A stretch of DNA of 64,000 bases from Vibrio rhizosphaerae (GCF_024347095.1 NZ_AP024903.1:372001-436000); one strand, 5' to 3'; shown: positions 1 through 12,755, numbered from the stretch's first letter. Numbers and translations: made by a program. The notes: generated by a model not told the origin, from the letters alone.

Positions 1-1082
1 AACCCTTAGTCCGTAACGATGCCCATAAAATCATTGAAGAGTGTATGATTTTAGCGAATATCGCTTCTGCATCGTTGGTTGAAAAAATGAAAGAACCAGC
101 CTTGTACCGTATTCATGAAACTCCGGGAGAAGAACGGCTGATGGGATTCCGGGATTTTCTCGGAGAGCTGGGGCTCAATTTGACCGGTGGGCTGGAACCT
201 TCGCCGACGGATTATGCGCACTTAATGAAACAAGTCGGAAACCGACCTGATCATGAACTAATCCAGACCATGCTGCTCCGCTCGATGAAGCAAGCCGTAT
301 ACAATCCTGATAATTGTGGTCACTTTGGTTTAGCGTTGAAGCGTTACGCCCACTTTACTTCCCCGATTCGACGTTATCCCGATCTCCTGTTACATCGTGC
401 GATTAAATATCTGATTGCTAAACAGCAAGGGACGAATCAAGATCGCTGGACGCCAACAGGCGGTTATCACTACTCATTCGATGAAATGGATTATTACGGT
501 GAGCAGTGTTCAATGACAGAGCGTCGTGCTGATGATGCAACACGGGAAGTCTCTGATTGGTTGAAGTGTGAATATATGCAAGATCATGTCGGTGAAGTAT
601 TAGACGGCGTGATTGCCAATGTCACTGGGTTTGGATTTTTTGTCCGCCTGACTGAACTACATATTGATGGTTTAGTGCATATTTCCAGCTTGGCCAATGA
701 CTATTATCAGTATGATCCGATTGGTCAACGTTTAGTTGGTGAAAGCTTTGGTCTGATTTATCGTCTGGGTGATGCTGTGAAAGTGAAAGTTCAGGCCGTA
801 AATCTGGATGAACGTCATATTGACTTTGAATTAGTCGAGACAAGTCGTAAGCTACGCGGTGAAGGGAAAACGGCCAAGAAACGTGACGCAGAAGCAAAGC
901 AAGGCAAGAAAAGAACCTCCCGTCGTCAGGGGAAAGCAACACCAGCGATTGAACCGGTGAAAAATCCTAACGGTGGGGATGACCCGAATAAGAAAACGGC
1001 TAAGAAAAAAAGCAAGGCTGAGAAAGTCCGTAAGAAAAAATCACGTCAACGCAAAGCGAAATCAGCCAAAACTGGTAAATGA
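1..1082 (+). CDS. rnr: Ribonuclease R, C-terminal part (5' end outside window)
   Basis: Processive 3'-5' exoribonuclease of the RNB family that degrades structured RNA. The frame is open from base 3 and enters in the middle of the catalytic domain ([13 protein letters not shown]), so the N-terminal cold-shock domains and catalytic aspartates lie upstream of the window. The RNB signature [18 protein letters not shown] is at codons of bases about 345-400. An S1 RNA-binding domain follows ([14 protein letters not shown] to about base 830), then a long Lys/Arg-rich tail typical of RNase R and absent from RNase II. rlmB starts 10 bases after the stop, the usual rnr-rlmB pair. Identity is secure; only the missing start limits the entry. 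Confidence 0.95.
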   Translation, partial: PLVRNDAHKIIEECMILANIASASLVEKMKEPALYRIHETPGEERLMGFRDFLGELGLNLTGGLEPSPTDYAHLMKQVGNRPDHELIQTMLLRSMKQAVYNPDNCGHFGLALKRYAHFTSPIRRYPDLLLHRAIKYLIAKQQGTNQDRWTPTGGYHYSFDEMDYYGEQCSMTERRADDATREVSDWLKCEYMQDHVGEVLDGVIANVTGFGFFVRLTELHIDGLVHISSLANDYYQYDPIGQRLVGESFGLIYRLGDAVKVKVQAVNLDERHIDFELVETSRKLRGEGKTAKKRDAEAKQGKKRTSRRQGKATPAIEPVKNPNGGDDPNKKTAKKKSKAEKVRKKKSRQRKAKSAKTGK

Positions 1083-1092
1083 TAGGTAACAA

Positions 1093-1833
1093 ATGAGTAA
1101 TGAATTTATATATGGCATTCATGCGGTGAGTGCTGTATTAGAGAAAGCCCCGGATCGCCTGATTGAAGTCTTTGTTTTAAAAGATCGGCAAGATAAGCGC
1201 CTTCTTCCTATGTTAAATGAGCTGAATAGACTCGGGATTTCGATTCAGCAGATGAGTCGTCAGGCTCTGGATAAAAAATCTCAAGGTGAGAGCCACCAAG
1301 GCATGATGGCAAGAGTGAAACCTGCCAAAGCGTTAAATGAGCATGACTTGGAAACGATTTTAAGTACAGTTGAACAACCGTTATTGCTCGTCTTAGACGG
1401 GGTAACTGATCCGCATAATCTTGGTGCTTGTCTCCGAAATGCAGATGCTGCGGGGGTAGCGGCGGTGATTGTTCCGAAAGATAAATCAGCGCCATTGAAT
1501 GCCACAGTAAGCAAAGTTGCCTGCGGTGCGGCTGAAACGGTGCCCCTGATTCGAGTAACGAATCTGGCCAGAACCATGAAAGCGTTACAGGAGCAAGGCA
1601 TCTGGTTTGTCGGGACCGCCGGAGAAGCGACTCAGGATATCTTTCAGTCGAAATTGACAGGTCCATTGGCCATTGTCATGGGTGCTGAAGGTGATGGCAT
1701 GCGTCGCCTGACCAGAGAAACCTGTGATGCATTGGTTAAAATTCCGATGGCAGGGAGTGTTTCAAGTCTGAATGTATCAGTTGCTACCGGTATTTGTCTT
1801 TTTGAAGCAGTAAGGCAGCGTTTACCACAGTAA
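1093..1833 (+). CDS. rlmB: 23S rRNA (Gm2251) 2'-O-methyltransferase RlmB
   Basis: SpoU/TrmH-family (SPOUT) enzyme that methylates the 2'-OH of G2251 in the 23S P-loop. It is 246 residues, the normal length. An N-terminal substrate-binding domain (about 1-75, starting [13 protein letters not shown]) is followed by the knotted catalytic domain with the three SPOUT motifs: [33 protein letters not shown] and [15 protein letters not shown]. It lies 10 bases behind rnr and is probably cotranscribed with it. A 9-bp inverted repeat follows the stop. Confidence 0.96.
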   Translation: MSNEFIYGIHAVSAVLEKAPDRLIEVFVLKDRQDKRLLPMLNELNRLGISIQQMSRQALDKKSQGESHQGMMARVKPAKALNEHDLETILSTVEQPLLLVLDGVTDPHNLGACLRNADAAGVAAVIVPKDKSAPLNATVSKVACGAAETVPLIRVTNLARTMKALQEQGIWFVGTAGEATQDIFQSKLTGPLAIVMGAEGDGMRRLTRETCDALVKIPMAGSVSSLNVSVATGICLFEAVRQRLPQ

Positions 1834-1850
1834 TTTTCCTCTTCGACTGA

Positions 1851-1878
1851 CTGGCTCTGGATAAGAGAACAGAGCCAG
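1851..1878 (+). terminator. Probable terminator hairpin after rlmB
   Basis: Perfect 9-bp inverted repeat CTGGCTCTG/CAGAGCCAG with a 10-base loop, 18 bases after the rlmB stop. No clean T-run follows, only a loosely T-rich stretch. It could be a weak intrinsic terminator or a 3'-end stabilising hairpin. Confidence 0.5.
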
Positions 1879-1921
1879 AATGTTCCTTCTGATGTTATTT
1901 CGATTATTTTTCCATCGCACC

Positions 1922-1949
1922 TTGCATGTGACCATTCTATCTGTATAAT
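1922..1949 (+). promoter_or_regulatory. Predicted sigma70 promoter of the S10 operon
   Basis: TTGCAT (1922-1927), 16-base spacer, perfect TATAAT (1944-1949), then a C-rich discriminator (ACCCCTCC), as seen at stringently controlled ribosomal promoters. Transcription from about 1956 would give a leader of about 255 bases before rpsJ. Confidence 0.55.
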
Positions 1950-2122
1950 ACCCCTCCACTGGTTAAGCCAGTTGTGAACCAATGAGCAGCAAGGAGCTGA
2001 TACATCTTTTTGATTTATCAGGTAATGTATACTTAGCTTATGTTCGCAGTTAATATAAATTAGCTTAAAAATAAAGTTGATCTAAATTAGCTGACAATGT
2101 TCCCAATTGCGGAACTACGGTT

Positions 2123-2522
<400 letters not shown>

Positions 2523-2536
2523 GGGAGATTAGAATA

Positions 2537-3166
2537 ATGATTGGTCTAGTCGGACGTAAAGTGGGTATGACCCGCGTGTTTACTGAAGAAGGCGTTTCTA
2601 TCCCAGTTACAGTTGTTGAGGTTGAAGCGAACCGTGTTGCTCAAGTTAAAACACTTGAGTCTGATGGTTACACTGCAATCCAAGTAACTTCTGGTGCGAA
2701 AAAAGCCAACCGTGTATCTAAGCCAGAAGCTGGTCACTTTGCGAAAGCAGGTGTTGATGCTGGCCGCGGTCTTTGGGAATTCCGTTTAGAAAACGGAGAA
2801 GAGTTTTCAGTCGGTTCTGAATTGACTGTTGAACTTTTCAATGAAGTAAAAAAAGTAGACGTTACTGGTACATCGAAGGGTAAAGGTTTCCAAGGTGCTG
2901 TGAAGCGCTGGAATTTCCGTACTCAAGATATGACTCACGGTAACTCATTGTCGCATCGTGCTCCTGGTTCTATCGGTCAATGTCAGACTCCAGGCCGTGT
3001 ATTCAAGGGCAAGAAAATGGCAGGTCACATGGGTGCTGAGCGTGTAACGACTCAAAACCTAGAGATCGTACGTGTTGACGCTGAGCGCAATCTGCTTCTG
3101 ATTAAAGGTGCAGTCCCTGGTGCTATCGGTGGTGACGTGATCGTTAAACCAGCTGTTAAAGCATAA
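2537..3166 (+). CDS. rplC: 50S ribosomal protein L3
   Basis: Early assembly protein whose central loop reaches the peptidyl-transferase centre. It has 209 residues, the E. coli length. The loop segment [20 protein letters not shown] (about 135-154) includes Gln150, the position methylated by PrmB in E. coli. AGGGAG lies before the start. Second gene of the S10 operon. Confidence 0.98.
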   Translation: MIGLVGRKVGMTRVFTEEGVSIPVTVVEVEANRVAQVKTLESDGYTAIQVTSGAKKANRVSKPEAGHFAKAGVDAGRGLWEFRLENGEEFSVGSELTVELFNEVKKVDVTGTSKGKGFQGAVKRWNFRTQDMTHGNSLSHRAPGSIGQCQTPGRVFKGKKMAGHMGAERVTTQNLEIVRVDAERNLLLIKGAVPGAIGGDVIVKPAVKA

Positions 3167-3182
3167 CGTCTAGGAGTAAGTA

Positions 3183-3785
3183 ATGGAATTGATGGTTAAA
3201 GGTGCTGACGCACTAACTGTTTCCGAAACTACTTTCGGACGTGAGTTCAACGAAGCTCTTGTACATCAGGTGGTTGTTGCGTATGCAGCAGGTGCTCGTC
3301 AAGGTACTCGTGCTCAAAAAACACGTTCAGAAGTTTCTGGCGGCGGCGCTAAACCATGGCGTCAAAAAGGTACTGGCCGTGCTCGTGCTGGTACAATCCG
3401 TAGCCCAATCTGGCGTACAGGTGGTGTTACTTTTGCTGCGAAACCACAAGATCACAGCCAAAAAGTAAACAAAAAAATGTACCGTGGCGCTATGAAGAGC
3501 ATTCTTTCTGAGCTGGTTCGTCAAGAGCGTCTGATCGTTGTTGATGATTTCTCAGTTGAAGCTCCAAAAACTAAAGAACTGGTAGCTAAGCTTAAAGAAC
3601 TTGAGCTTAACGATGTACTTATCGTTACTGGTGAAGTAGACGAGAATCTGTTCTTAGCTGCTCGTAACCTTTATAAAGTTGACGTACGTGATGCAGCGGG
3701 TATTGACCCTGTTAGCTTGATCGCGTTTGACAAGGTTCTTATGACTGCTTCTGCAGTTAAGCAAGTTGAGGAGATGCTGGCATGA
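3183..3785 (+). CDS. rplD: 50S ribosomal protein L4, operon autoregulator
   Basis: Binds 23S rRNA and lines the exit tunnel through a long basic loop (about residues 45-95, containing [14 protein letters not shown]). In E. coli free L4 represses the S10 operon through its leader, and a matching hairpin exists upstream of rpsJ here. It has 200 residues and starts [20 protein letters not shown]. The stop overlaps the rplW start by four bases (ATGA), implying translational coupling. Confidence 0.98.
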   Translation: MELMVKGADALTVSETTFGREFNEALVHQVVVAYAAGARQGTRAQKTRSEVSGGGAKPWRQKGTGRARAGTIRSPIWRTGGVTFAAKPQDHSQKVNKKMYRGAMKSILSELVRQERLIVVDDFSVEAPKTKELVAKLKELELNDVLIVTGEVDENLFLAARNLYKVDVRDAAGIDPVSLIAFDKVLMTASAVKQVEEMLA

Positions 3786-4084
3786 TTAGCGAAGAGCGTC
3801 TACTAAAAGTTCTGCGTGCTCCGCACATCTCTGAAAAAGCAACAATGGTTGCCGAGAAAGCAAACACTGTTGTTTTCAAAGTAGCGAAAGATGCAACGAA
3901 AAAAGAGATTAAAGCAGCCGTAGAAAAGCTATTTGAAGTTGAAGTTGAATCTGTAAATACCCTGATTACTAAGGGTAAGACTAAGCGTCAAGGTATGCGC
4001 CAAGGCCGTCGTAGCGATGTGAAAAAAGCGTATGTAACTTTGAAAGAAGGTCAGGATCTTGACTTTGTTGGCGGCGCGGAATAA
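3782..4084 (+). CDS. rplW: 50S ribosomal protein L23
   Basis: Tunnel-exit protein and docking site for trigger factor and SRP. It has 100 residues, starts [20 protein letters not shown] and carries the basic loop [13 protein letters not shown] (about 65-77). It shares an ATGA overlap with rplD and lies 16 bases before rplB. Confidence 0.98.
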   Translation: MISEERLLKVLRAPHISEKATMVAEKANTVVFKVAKDATKKEIKAAVEKLFEVEVESVNTLITKGKTKRQGMRQGRRSDVKKAYVTLKEGQDLDFVGGAE

Positions 4085-4100
4085 CAGGAGTAGTTGAAAA

Positions 4101-4925
4101 ATGGCTATTGTTAAATGTAAGCCGACTTCGGCTGGTCGCCGTCACGTCGTTAAAGTTGTGAATAATGACCTGCATAAAGGTAAGCCTTATGCGCCACTTT
4201 TAGAAAAAAATTCTAAAAATGGTGGTCGTAACAACAACGGTCGTATCACAGTACGTCACATCGGTGGTGGTCATAAGCAACACTATCGTTTGATTGATTT
4301 TAAACGTACTAAAGATGGCATTCCGGCAAAAGTTGAGCGTCTGGAATATGATCCAAACCGTAGTGCAAACATCGCTTTGGTTCTTTATGCAGACGGTGAA
4401 CGTCGTTACATCATTGCACCGAAAGGTCTGCAAGCTGGTGATGTAATCCAGTCTGGTGTTGATGCGCCAATTAAAGCAGGGAACACTCTGCCGATGCGCA
4501 ACATCCCTGTGGGTTCAACGATTCACTGTGTTGAATTGAAGCCAGGTAAAGGTGCACAACTTGCACGTTCTGCTGGTGCTTATGCACAACTCGTCGCTCG
4601 TGACGGTGCATACGCAACAATTCGTCTGCGTTCTGGCGAGATGCGTCGCGTGCCTGCTGAAGGCCGTGCAACTATCGGCGAAGTCGGTAACTCTGAGCAC
4701 ATGCTTCGTGAACTTGGTAAAGCAGGTGCTACACGCTGGCGTGGTGTTCGTCCTACCGTTCGTGGTGTTGTGATGAACCCGGTTGATCACCCACACGGTG
4801 GTGGTGAAGGTCGTACATCTGGTGGTCGTCACCCTGTATCTCCTTGGGGTATGCCTACGAAGGGCTTCAAAACCCGTAAAAACAAACGCACCGACAAGTA
4901 CATTGTACGTCGTCGTAATAAGTAA
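4101..4925 (+). CDS. rplB: 50S ribosomal protein L2
   Basis: Highly conserved subunit-association and peptidyl-transferase-region protein of 274 residues. The C-terminal signature [20 protein letters not shown] holds the invariant histidine (His229 in E. coli numbering) next to the glycine-rich loop. The N-terminus is [19 protein letters not shown]. Normal S10-operon position, 20 bases before rpsS. Confidence 0.98.
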   Translation: MAIVKCKPTSAGRRHVVKVVNNDLHKGKPYAPLLEKNSKNGGRNNNGRITVRHIGGGHKQHYRLIDFKRTKDGIPAKVERLEYDPNRSANIALVLYADGERRYIIAPKGLQAGDVIQSGVDAPIKAGNTLPMRNIPVGSTIHCVELKPGKGAQLARSAGAYAQLVARDGAYATIRLRSGEMRRVPAEGRATIGEVGNSEHMLRELGKAGATRWRGVRPTVRGVVMNPVDHPHGGGEGRTSGGRHPVSPWGMPTKGFKTRKNKRTDKYIVRRRNK

Positions 4926-4942
4926 TCTATTTAAGAGGATAA

Positions 4943-5224
<282 letters not shown>

Positions 5225-5234
5225 GGAGTAGATG

Positions 5235-5567
5235 ATGGAAGCTGTTGCTAAACATAACTTTGCTCGTATTTCTCCACAGAAAGCTCGCTTAGTTGCAGAT
5301 TTGATCCGTGGTAAGTCTGTCGATCAGGCTCTAGAAATTCTAACTTTCAGCAACAAAAAAGCTGCTGACTTAGTTAAGAAAGTTCTTGAGTCAGCTATCG
5401 CAAACGCGGAGCATAACGAAGGTGCAGATATCGACGATCTAAGCGTCGCAAAAATCTTCGTAGATGAGGGCCCTGTCATGAAGCGTATTATGCCTCGTGC
5501 CAAAGGCCGTGCGGACCGTATCTTGAAGCGTTCAAGCCACATTACTGTGGTTGTCGCAGATCGCTAA
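5235..5567 (+). CDS. rplV: 50S ribosomal protein L22
   Basis: Tunnel-wall protein; its beta-hairpin (about 80-100, [15 protein letters not shown]) lines the constriction where macrolide-resistance changes occur. Two consecutive ATGs (5232, 5235) exist. The second is chosen because AAGGAG (5223-5228) is then six bases away and the product (110 residues, [11 protein letters not shown]) matches the family length. Confidence 0.97.
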   Translation: MEAVAKHNFARISPQKARLVADLIRGKSVDQALEILTFSNKKAADLVKKVLESAIANAEHNEGADIDDLSVAKIFVDEGPVMKRIMPRAKGRADRILKRSSHITVVVADR

Positions 5568-5586
5568 GAGACTAGGAGAGTAAGCA

Positions 5587-6712
<1,126 letters not shown>

Positions 6713-6713
<1 letters not shown>

Positions 6714-6904
6714 TGAAAGCACAAGATCTACGCGAAAAAAGCGTTGAAGAGCTGAATACTGAGCTATTGAATTTGCTACGTGAACAGTTCAACTTGCGCA
6801 TGCAAGCAGCGACTGGTCAACTACAGCAGACTCATACTCTGAAAGCTGTACGCCGTGATATCGCACGTGTGAAAACTGTTTTGACTGAGAAGGCAGGCGC
6901 ATAA
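6713..6904 (+). CDS. rpmC: 50S ribosomal protein L29
   Basis: Small helical protein at the tunnel exit. It has 63 residues from ATG 6713 ([19 protein letters not shown]), the E. coli length; an upstream GTG codon would add one residue and was not chosen. It overlaps rplP and rpsQ by one base each, indicating coupled translation. Confidence 0.97.
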
Positions 6905-7158
6905 TGAGCGACAAAATTCGTACTCAACTTGGTCGTGTTGTTAGTGACAAAATGGATAAGTCTATTGTTGTTGCTATCGAACGTTTCGTAAAACATCCGA
7001 TTTACGGTAAGTTCGTTAAACGCACGACTAAAATTCACGCACATGACGAAAACAACGAGTGTGGCCAAGGCGATACTGTTGAAATTCGTGAGTGCCGTCC
7101 ATTGTCTAAGACGAAGTCTTGGACTTTGGTGAAAGTGGTAGAAAAAGCAAAAATTTAA
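6904..7158 (+). CDS. rpsQ: 30S ribosomal protein S17
   Basis: Early 30S assembly protein of 84 residues (OB fold; [20 protein letters not shown]). Last gene of the S10 operon: a strong intrinsic terminator begins 19 bases after its stop. Confidence 0.98.
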   Translation: MSDKIRTQLGRVVSDKMDKSIVVAIERFVKHPIYGKFVKRTTKIHAHDENNECGQGDTVEIRECRPLSKTKSWTLVKVVEKAKI

Positions 7159-7177
7159 CTTTTGTTTTTCAATTAAA

Positions 7178-7214
7178 AAACGGCTCCAATTATTTTTGGG
7201 GCCGTTTGTTTTTT
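7178..7214 (+). terminator. Intrinsic terminator between S10 and spc operons
   Basis: Ten-pair stem AAACGGCTCC (7178-7187)/GGGGCCGTTT (7198-7207, one G-T pair), a 10-base loop, and a T-run to 7214. It is well formed and separates the S10 and spc transcripts. The A-rich left flank could give some function on the other strand. Confidence 0.9.
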
Positions 7215-7237
7215 GACTACCCAATCTGAAAAAAGGG

Positions 7238-7246
7238 TGTTACAAT
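7238..7246 (+). promoter_or_regulatory. Predicted extended -10 promoter of the spc operon
   Basis: TGTTACAAT is an extended -10 (TG-n-TACAAT) lying 67 bases before rplN, followed by a C-rich discriminator (TCGCCTCCC). No good -35 sits at 16-18 bases; a TTGACT at 7213 is 22 bases away. In the leader, GACCC/GGGTC (7272-7285) forms a short hairpin with a GAGA loop. Confidence 0.5.
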
Positions 7247-7313
7247 TCGCCTCCCTTTTTAAAGGCAGCCCGACCCGAGAGGGTCTAGTTTTAATATTTA
7301 GCGGAGCACTAAC

Positions 7314-7685
7314 ATGATCCAAATGCAAAGTATGCTGGACGCAGCTGATAACTCAGGCGCTCGCAGCGTAATGTGTATTAAGGTTCTGGGTGGCTCTCAC
7401 CGTCGTTACGCACATATCGGCGACATCATCAAAGTTACCGTCAAAGAAGCAATTCCACGCGGTAAAGTAAAAAAAGGTGATGTCCTGAAGGCGGTGGTAG
7501 TTCGCACCCGTAAAGGCGTACGTCGTCCAGACGGTTCTGTCATTCGCTTCGACCGTAACGCTTGTGTATTGTTGAATAACAATACTGAGCAACCAGTCGG
7601 TACACGTATCTTTGGTCCAGTGACTCGTGAGCTTCGTAATGCGAAGTTTATGAAGATTGTTTCACTGGCTCCAGAAGTATTGTAA
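7314..7685 (+). CDS. rplN: 50S ribosomal protein L14
   Basis: Subunit-interface protein of 123 residues, the E. coli length. It begins [19 protein letters not shown] and carries the L14 signature around [20 protein letters not shown] (about 58-77). First gene of the spc operon; GCGGAG precedes the start. Confidence 0.98.
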   Translation: MIQMQSMLDAADNSGARSVMCIKVLGGSHRRYAHIGDIIKVTVKEAIPRGKVKKGDVLKAVVVRTRKGVRRPDGSVIRFDRNACVLLNNNTEQPVGTRIFGPVTRELRNAKFMKIVSLAPEVL

Positions 7686-7697
7686 GGGAGCACTGAA

Positions 7698-8015
7698 ATG
7701 GCAGCTAAAATCCGTCGTAACGACGAAATCGTTGTTCTTGCCGGTAAAGATAAAGGCAAGAAAGGTAAAGTAACTAAGGTTCTTGGAACCGGTAAAGTTA
7801 TTGTTGAAGGCATCAACCTTGTGAAAAAACACCAGAAGCCTGTACCGGCTATGGGTGTTCAAGGTGGCATCGTTGAACAAGAAGCAGCAATTGATGCTTC
7901 TAACGTTGCAATCTTCAATGCAGCTACTGGTAAAGCGGACCGTGTCGGTTTCCGTTTTGAAGACGGCAAAAAAGTCCGTTTCTTCAAATCTAACGGTGAA
8001 ACCATTTCTAACTAA
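7698..8015 (+). CDS. rplX: 50S ribosomal protein L24
   Basis: Assembly-initiator protein with an N-terminal KOW motif ([20 protein letters not shown], about 8-27). It has 105 residues. Lies 12 bases after rplN and 23 bases before rplE. Confidence 0.98.
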   Translation: MAAKIRRNDEIVVLAGKDKGKKGKVTKVLGTGKVIVEGINLVKKHQKPVPAMGVQGGIVEQEAAIDASNVAIFNAATGKADRVGFRFEDGKKVRFFKSNGETISN

Positions 8016-8038
8016 TAGACGTAATTTGGAGTTCTACT

Positions 8039-8578
8039 ATGGCGAAACTGCATGATTACTACAAGTCGTCTGTAGTCGCTGAACTGACCAAACAGTTCGG
8101 TTACACAAGCGTCATGCAAGTCCCTAGGATTGAGAAAATCACCCTAAATATGGGCGTTGGTGAAGCAATCAACGATAAGAAACTGCTTGAGAATGCAGCA
8201 GCTGACATGGCGGCCATTTCTGGTCAAAAGCCTCTTGTCACAAAAGCTCGCAAATCTGTTGCAGGTTTCAAAATCCGTGAAGGCTACCCAATTGGTTGTA
8301 AAGTAACCTTGCGTGGCGAACGTATGTGGGATTTTTTGGAGCGTTTAATTTCTATCGCTCTGCCACGTGTACGTGACTTCCGTGGTGTTAGCGCGAAATC
8401 TTTTGATGGACGCGGTAACTACAGCATGGGCGTTCGCGAGCAAATCATCTTCCCGGAAATCGACTACGATAAAGTCGATCGTGTTCGTGGTCTTGATGTA
8501 ACAATCACGACTAGTGCGTCCACTGATGAGGAAGGCCGTGCTCTGCTGGCTGCCTTTAACTTCCCATTCCGCAAGTAA
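8039..8578 (+). CDS. rplE: 50S ribosomal protein L5
   Basis: 5S rRNA-binding central-protuberance protein of 179 residues ([20 protein letters not shown]). In E. coli the rplX-rplE junction carries the S8 operator that controls spc translation. The first codons here (bases 8039-8062) look the same as I remember from E. coli, so the operator may be kept; I did not fold it. Confidence 0.98.
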   Translation: MAKLHDYYKSSVVAELTKQFGYTSVMQVPRIEKITLNMGVGEAINDKKLLENAAADMAAISGQKPLVTKARKSVAGFKIREGYPIGCKVTLRGERMWDFLERLISIALPRVRDFRGVSAKSFDGRGNYSMGVREQIIFPEIDYDKVDRVRGLDVTITTSASTDEEGRALLAAFNFPFRK

Positions 8579-8595
8579 GGTGAAGGGTTACTGTT

Positions 8596-8901
8596 ATGGC
8601 TAAACAATCAATGAAAGCACGTGAAGTAAAACGTGCAAAGCTTGTCGCTCAGTATGCTGAAAAGCGTGCTGCGTTAAAAGCTACAATCAGCGACGTAAAC
8701 GTATCTGAAGAAGAACGTTGGGATGCTGTTCTGAAACTTCAAACACTTCCTCGTGATTCAAGTGCATCACGTCAGCGTAACCGTTGTAACCAAACTGGTC
8801 GTCCACACGGTTACCTACGTAAGTTCGGTTTAAGCCGTATCAAAGTTCGTGAAGCTTGCATGAAAGGCGAGATTCCTGGACTTCGTAAGGCTAGCTGGTA
8901 A
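8596..8901 (+). CDS. rpsN: 30S ribosomal protein S14
   Basis: 30S head protein of 101 residues, the long zinc-independent form: the CXXC pairs of the short S14 type are absent. The C-terminal signature [20 protein letters not shown] is at about 60-79. The ribosome site is weak (GGTGAAGGG upstream). Confidence 0.98.
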   Translation: MAKQSMKAREVKRAKLVAQYAEKRAALKATISDVNVSEEERWDAVLKLQTLPRDSSASRQRNRCNQTGRPHGYLRKFGLSRIKVREACMKGEIPGLRKASW

Positions 8902-8930
8902 TTGCCACTTAATCATTTGGAGTAAAGTTT

Positions 8931-9323
8931 ATGAGCATGCAAGATCCGATTTCGGATATGCTGACCCGTATTCGTAACGGTCAGGCAGCAAACAAAGTTG
9001 CTGTAAAAATGCCTTCTTCAAAGCTAAAAGTTGCAATTGCTGCACTTCTAAAAGCTGAAGGTTATATCGAAGATTTCGCTGTTGAAGGCGATGTAAAACC
9101 TGAACTGGAAGTTACGCTGAAATATTTTCAAGCGAAACCAGTTATCGAGCAAATCAAACGTGTTTCACGTCCTGGCCTGCGCGTCTATAAAAGAAAAGAC
9201 GAGCTGCCATCTGTGATGGGCGGTTTGGGTGTTGCTGTTGTATCCACTTCCAAGGGTCTGATGTCAGACCGCGCTGCCCGTAAAGCAGGTCTTGGTGGTG
9301 AAATCATTTGCTACGTAGCTTAA
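8931..9323 (+). CDS. rpsH: 30S ribosomal protein S8
   Basis: Central-domain assembly protein, and the translational repressor of spc in E. coli. It has 130 residues starting [18 protein letters not shown]; the signature [20 protein letters not shown] is near the C-terminus. Confidence 0.98.
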   Translation: MSMQDPISDMLTRIRNGQAANKVAVKMPSSKLKVAIAALLKAEGYIEDFAVEGDVKPELEVTLKYFQAKPVIEQIKRVSRPGLRVYKRKDELPSVMGGLGVAVVSTSKGLMSDRAARKAGLGGEIICYVA

Positions 9324-9338
9324 TTATAGGAGTAGGAT

Positions 9339-9872
9339 ATGTCTCGTGTTGCTAAAGCACCTGTCGCTATTCCAGCTGGCGTAGAGGTGAAATTAAACGG
9401 CCAAGAGATCACTGTGAAAGGTGCAAAGGGTGAACTGACTCGCGTACTGAATAACGCAGTTGTGATTGCTCAAGAAGAAAGTAACCTGACTTTCGGACCG
9501 CGTGAAGGTGTTGCGAATGCTTGGGCACAGGCAGGAACTGCTCGTGCACTAGTGAACAACATGGTTGTCGGTGTGACGGAAGGCTTTACGAAGAAGCTTA
9601 CACTAAAAGGTGTTGGTTACTGTGCCTCAATGAAAGGCAATGCTGTAGCACTAACACTGGGCTTCTCTCACCCTGTTGAACATGAATTGCCAACAGGAAT
9701 TAAAGCAGAATGTCCAAGTCAAACTGAAATTGTCATCACTGGTTGTGATAAACAGCTTGTGGGTCAAGTTGCGGCTGATATTCGTGCTTATCGTGAGCCT
9801 GAACCTTACAAAGGTAAGGGTGTTCGTTACGCAGATGAAAATGTGCGTACTAAAGAAGCTAAGAAGAAGTAA
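9339..9872 (+). CDS. rplF: 50S ribosomal protein L6
   Basis: Two-domain protein at the factor-binding base of the L7/L12 stalk. It has 177 residues with the C-terminal signature [20 protein letters not shown]. Spc operon, 9 bases before rplR. Confidence 0.98.
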   Translation: MSRVAKAPVAIPAGVEVKLNGQEITVKGAKGELTRVLNNAVVIAQEESNLTFGPREGVANAWAQAGTARALVNNMVVGVTEGFTKKLTLKGVGYCASMKGNAVALTLGFSHPVEHELPTGIKAECPSQTEIVITGCDKQLVGQVAADIRAYREPEPYKGKGVRYADENVRTKEAKKK

Positions 9873-9881
9873 GGTAACACT

Positions 9882-10235
9882 ATGGATAAGAAAGCATCTC
9901 GCATCCGTCGTGCCACTCGTGCACGTCGTAAGATTGCAGAACTGGGTGCCACTCGCCTAGTTGTACACCGTACTCCTCGTCACGTGTACGCTCAGGTTAT
10001 CGCATCTAATGGCTCTGAGGTTATCGCTGCAGCTTCTACTGTAGAAAAAGCGATCCGTGAGCAATTAAAATTCACTGGAAACATCGAAGCAGCACAAGCG
10101 GTAGGTAAAGCTATTGCTGAACGCGCTCTGGAAAAAGGCGTGTCAGAAGTTGCTTTTGATCGTTCCGGTTTCCAATACCACGGTCGAGTAGCGGCGCTAG
10201 CAGAATCTGCTCGCGAAGCTGGTCTGAAATTCTAA
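9882..10235 (+). CDS. rplR: 50S ribosomal protein L18
   Basis: 5S rRNA-binding protein of 117 residues ([20 protein letters not shown]). The basic N-terminus and the C-terminal [17 protein letters not shown] are typical. Confidence 0.98.
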   Translation: MDKKASRIRRATRARRKIAELGATRLVVHRTPRHVYAQVIASNGSEVIAAASTVEKAIREQLKFTGNIEAAQAVGKAIAERALEKGVSEVAFDRSGFQYHGRVAALAESAREAGLKF

Positions 10236-10249
10236 GGTAGGGTTGGAAG

Positions 10250-10750
10250 ATGGCTAAAGAATTACAACAAGCGAGTGATTTGCAAGAAAAATTAATCGCT
10301 GTTAACCGTGTTTCTAAAACGGTTAAAGGTGGTCGAATCATGAGCTTTACTGCACTAACAGTGGTTGGTGACGGTAATGGTCGTGTAGGTTTCGGTTACG
10401 GCAAAGCCCGTGAAGTACCTGCTGCGATTCAAAAAGCAATGGAAAAAGCGCGTCGTAACATGATTACAATCGCGTTGAACGAAGGCACACTTTTCCACCC
10501 GGTAAAAGGTCGCCACTCGGGCTCTAAAGTTTATATGCAGCAAGCTGCTGAAGGTACAGGTGTTATTGCCGGTGGTGCGATGCGTGCTGTACTTGAAGTT
10601 GCAGGTGTACATAACGTTTTGTCAAAAGCGTATGGCTCAACAAACCCAATCAACATCGTTCGTGCAACGATCGATGCGCTGGGTAGCATGAAGTCACCAG
10701 AAATGGTTGCAGCTAAACGTGGTCTAACTGTTGAATCAATTTCGGAGTAA
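10250..10750 (+). CDS. rpsE: 30S ribosomal protein S5
   Basis: Decoding-fidelity and mRNA-helicase-region protein of 166 residues. The N-terminal double-stranded-RNA-binding-like domain contains [20 protein letters not shown] (about 18-37); the loop VKGGR is where spectinomycin-resistance changes fall in E. coli. Lies 5 bases before rpmD. Confidence 0.98.
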   Translation: MAKELQQASDLQEKLIAVNRVSKTVKGGRIMSFTALTVVGDGNGRVGFGYGKAREVPAAIQKAMEKARRNMITIALNEGTLFHPVKGRHSGSKVYMQQAAEGTGVIAGGAMRAVLEVAGVHNVLSKAYGSTNPINIVRATIDALGSMKSPEMVAAKRGLTVESISE

Positions 10751-10755
10751 GTACC

Positions 10756-10932
10756 ATGGCAACTATTAAAGTAACTCAAACTAAAAGCTCAATTGGTCGC
10801 CTACCAAAGCATAAAGCTACTTTGCGTGGTTTAGGCCTTCGTCGCATCAACCACACTGTTGAACTTGAAGATACGCCATGTGTTCGTGGTATGATCAACA
10901 AAGTTCAATACATGGTTAAAGTTGAGGAGTAA
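10756..10932 (+). CDS. rpmD: 50S ribosomal protein L30
   Basis: Small 50S protein. The frame from ATG 10756 encodes 58 residues ([20 protein letters not shown], ending QYMVKVEE), the normal length. GGAG lies 9 bases upstream, inside the end of rpsE. Sits exactly between rpsE and rplO, as in other gammaproteobacteria. Confidence 0.97.
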   Translation: MATIKVTQTKSSIGRLPKHKATLRGLGLRRINHTVELEDTPCVRGMINKVQYMVKVEE

Positions 10933-10937
10933 TCAGA

Positions 10938-11372
10938 ATGCGTTTGAATACTCTATCTCCGGCTGCTGGTTCTAAACCTTCTAAGAAGCGTTTAGGTCGC
11001 GGTATCGGATCGGGCCTGGGTAAAACAGGTGGTCGTGGCCATAAAGGTCAAAAATCACGCTCTGGCGGTAAAGTTCGTGCAGGTTTTGAAGGTGGACAAA
11101 TGCCTTTAAAACAACGTTTGCCAAAATTCGGCTTCACTTCTCGCAAGAGCTTAGTGTCTGCTGAAGTTCGTCTAAGTGAATTAGCGAAAGTAACAAGCGA
11201 AGTTGTTGACCTGAATAGCCTGAAAGCAGCAAATGTTGTGACTAAAAACATTGAGAATGTGAAAATCGTTCTTTCTGGTGAGATCAACAAAGCTGTTACA
11301 GTGAAGGGTTTACGCGTAACTAAAGGCGCTAAAGCTGCAATCGAAGCTGCAGGCGGAAAAATCGAGGAATAA
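10938..11372 (+). CDS. rplO: 50S ribosomal protein L15
   Basis: Late 50S assembly protein of 144 residues. The glycine- and basic-rich N-terminus ([20 protein letters not shown], about 18-37) threads into 23S rRNA. Starts five bases after the rpmD stop. Confidence 0.98.
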   Translation: MRLNTLSPAAGSKPSKKRLGRGIGSGLGKTGGRGHKGQKSRSGGKVRAGFEGGQMPLKQRLPKFGFTSRKSLVSAEVRLSELAKVTSEVVDLNSLKAANVVTKNIENVKIVLSGEINKAVTVKGLRVTKGAKAAIEAAGGKIEE

Positions 11373-11390
11373 TCTCGAAACGAGGTACAG

Positions 11391-12728
11391 ATGGCTAAGA
11401 AACCAGGACAAGATTTTCGTAGTGCTCAGAGCGGCTTAAGTGAATTGAAGTCGCGCTTGTTATTCGTATTAGGTGCGCTTCTCGTATTCCGAGCTGGCTC
11501 TTTTGTGCCGATTCCTGGTATTGACGCAGCTGTACTAGCCGATTTGTTCGAACAGCAAAAAGGGACCATCGTAGAAATGTTTAACATGTTCTCCGGTGGT
11601 GCTCTCTCGCGTGCATCTATATTAGCTCTTGGAATCATGCCGTATATTTCGGCATCGATTGTTGTCCAACTGCTAACTGTAGTTCATCCCGCGTTAGCTG
11701 AACTCAAGAAAGAGGGTGAAGCAGGGCGTCGTAAGATTAGCCAATATACGCGTTACGGCACGCTTGTACTTGCAACGTTCCAAGCTCTTGGGATTGCGAC
11801 AGGACTACCAAACATGGTCTCTAATCTGGTTGTTATCGACCAAACCATGTTTACGTTTATCGCAACAGTGAGTCTAGTAACCGGTACTATGTTCTTAATG
11901 TGGTTAGGTGAACAGATTACTGAGCGGGGTATCGGTAATGGTATTTCATTACTGATATTTGCAGGTATTGTTGCTGGTCTGCCAAAGGCAATCGGACAAA
12001 CGATTGAGCAAGCGCGTCAAGGTGAATTGCATGTACTTCTTCTCCTTTTGATTGCGGTTATCTCTTTTGCTGTGATTTATTTTGTGGTCTTTATGGAGCG
12101 TGGTCAGCGGCGCATTGTCGTTAACTATGCAAAACGCCAGCAAGGTCGCAAAGTTTTTGCAGCACAGAGCACTCATCTGCCATTGAAAATTAATATGGCA
12201 GGGGTAATTCCCGCAATTTTTGCATCGAGTATTATTTTGTTCCCCGGAACATTAGCACAGTGGTTTGGTAATAGTGGTGGTGAAGGTTCAGCATTTAGCT
12301 GGCTGACAAAAGTGTCTTTGGCACTAAGCCCTGGTCAACCTCTGTATGTCATACTATATGCAGTTGCAATTATCTTCTTCTGTTTCTTTTATACTGCGTT
12401 GGTATTTAACCCACGTGAAACAGCTGATAATTTGAAGAAGTCTGGTGCGTTCGTACCCGGTATCCGCCCAGGTGAGCAGACAGCCAGATATATTGATAAA
12501 GTGATGACGCGTCTAACTTTAGCTGGTGCGTTATATATTACCTTTATCTGTCTGATCCCTCAGTTCATGATGGTCGCTTGGAATGTACGTTTCTATTTTG
12601 GCGGCACCTCACTACTAATTGTAGTTGTGGTTATTATGGACTTTATGGCACAGGTACAGACTCATATGATGTCAAGTCAATATGATTCTGTGTTGAAAAA
12701 AGCAAATCTGAAAGGCTACGGCCGTTAA
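11391..12728 (+). CDS. secY: Preprotein translocase channel subunit SecY
   Basis: Central channel of the SecYEG translocon in the inner membrane. It has 445 residues with ten predicted membrane segments beginning at about residue 20. Signatures: [15 protein letters not shown] (about 83-97), the plug-region motif SFVPIPGID, and the cytoplasmic loop [20 protein letters not shown] (about 342-361). Cotranslation with spc genes couples translocon and ribosome supply. Confidence 0.98.
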   Translation: MAKKPGQDFRSAQSGLSELKSRLLFVLGALLVFRAGSFVPIPGIDAAVLADLFEQQKGTIVEMFNMFSGGALSRASILALGIMPYISASIVVQLLTVVHPALAELKKEGEAGRRKISQYTRYGTLVLATFQALGIATGLPNMVSNLVVIDQTMFTFIATVSLVTGTMFLMWLGEQITERGIGNGISLLIFAGIVAGLPKAIGQTIEQARQGELHVLLLLLIAVISFAVIYFVVFMERGQRRIVVNYAKRQQGRKVFAAQSTHLPLKINMAGVIPAIFASSIILFPGTLAQWFGNSGGEGSAFSWLTKVSLALSPGQPLYVILYAVAIIFFCFFYTALVFNPRETADNLKKSGAFVPGIRPGEQTARYIDKVMTRLTLAGALYITFICLIPQFMMVAWNVRFYFGGTSLLIVVVVIMDFMAQVQTHMMSSQYDSVLKKANLKGYGR

Positions 12729-12755
12729 TTCAGATTTCTCTCACGGAGTTTAGCA

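Noticed and set aside
1208..1666. 152-codon minus-strand frame opposite rlmB
   Set aside because: It is a shadow of a clear SPOUT methyltransferase, with no promoter or ribosome site. The same reasoning removed long antisense frames over rplB, rpoA, ubiX, pmbA and mgtE.
7213..7218. TTGACT as the -35 of the spc promoter
   Set aside because: It is 22 bases from TACAAT, too far. The extended -10 reading was kept instead.
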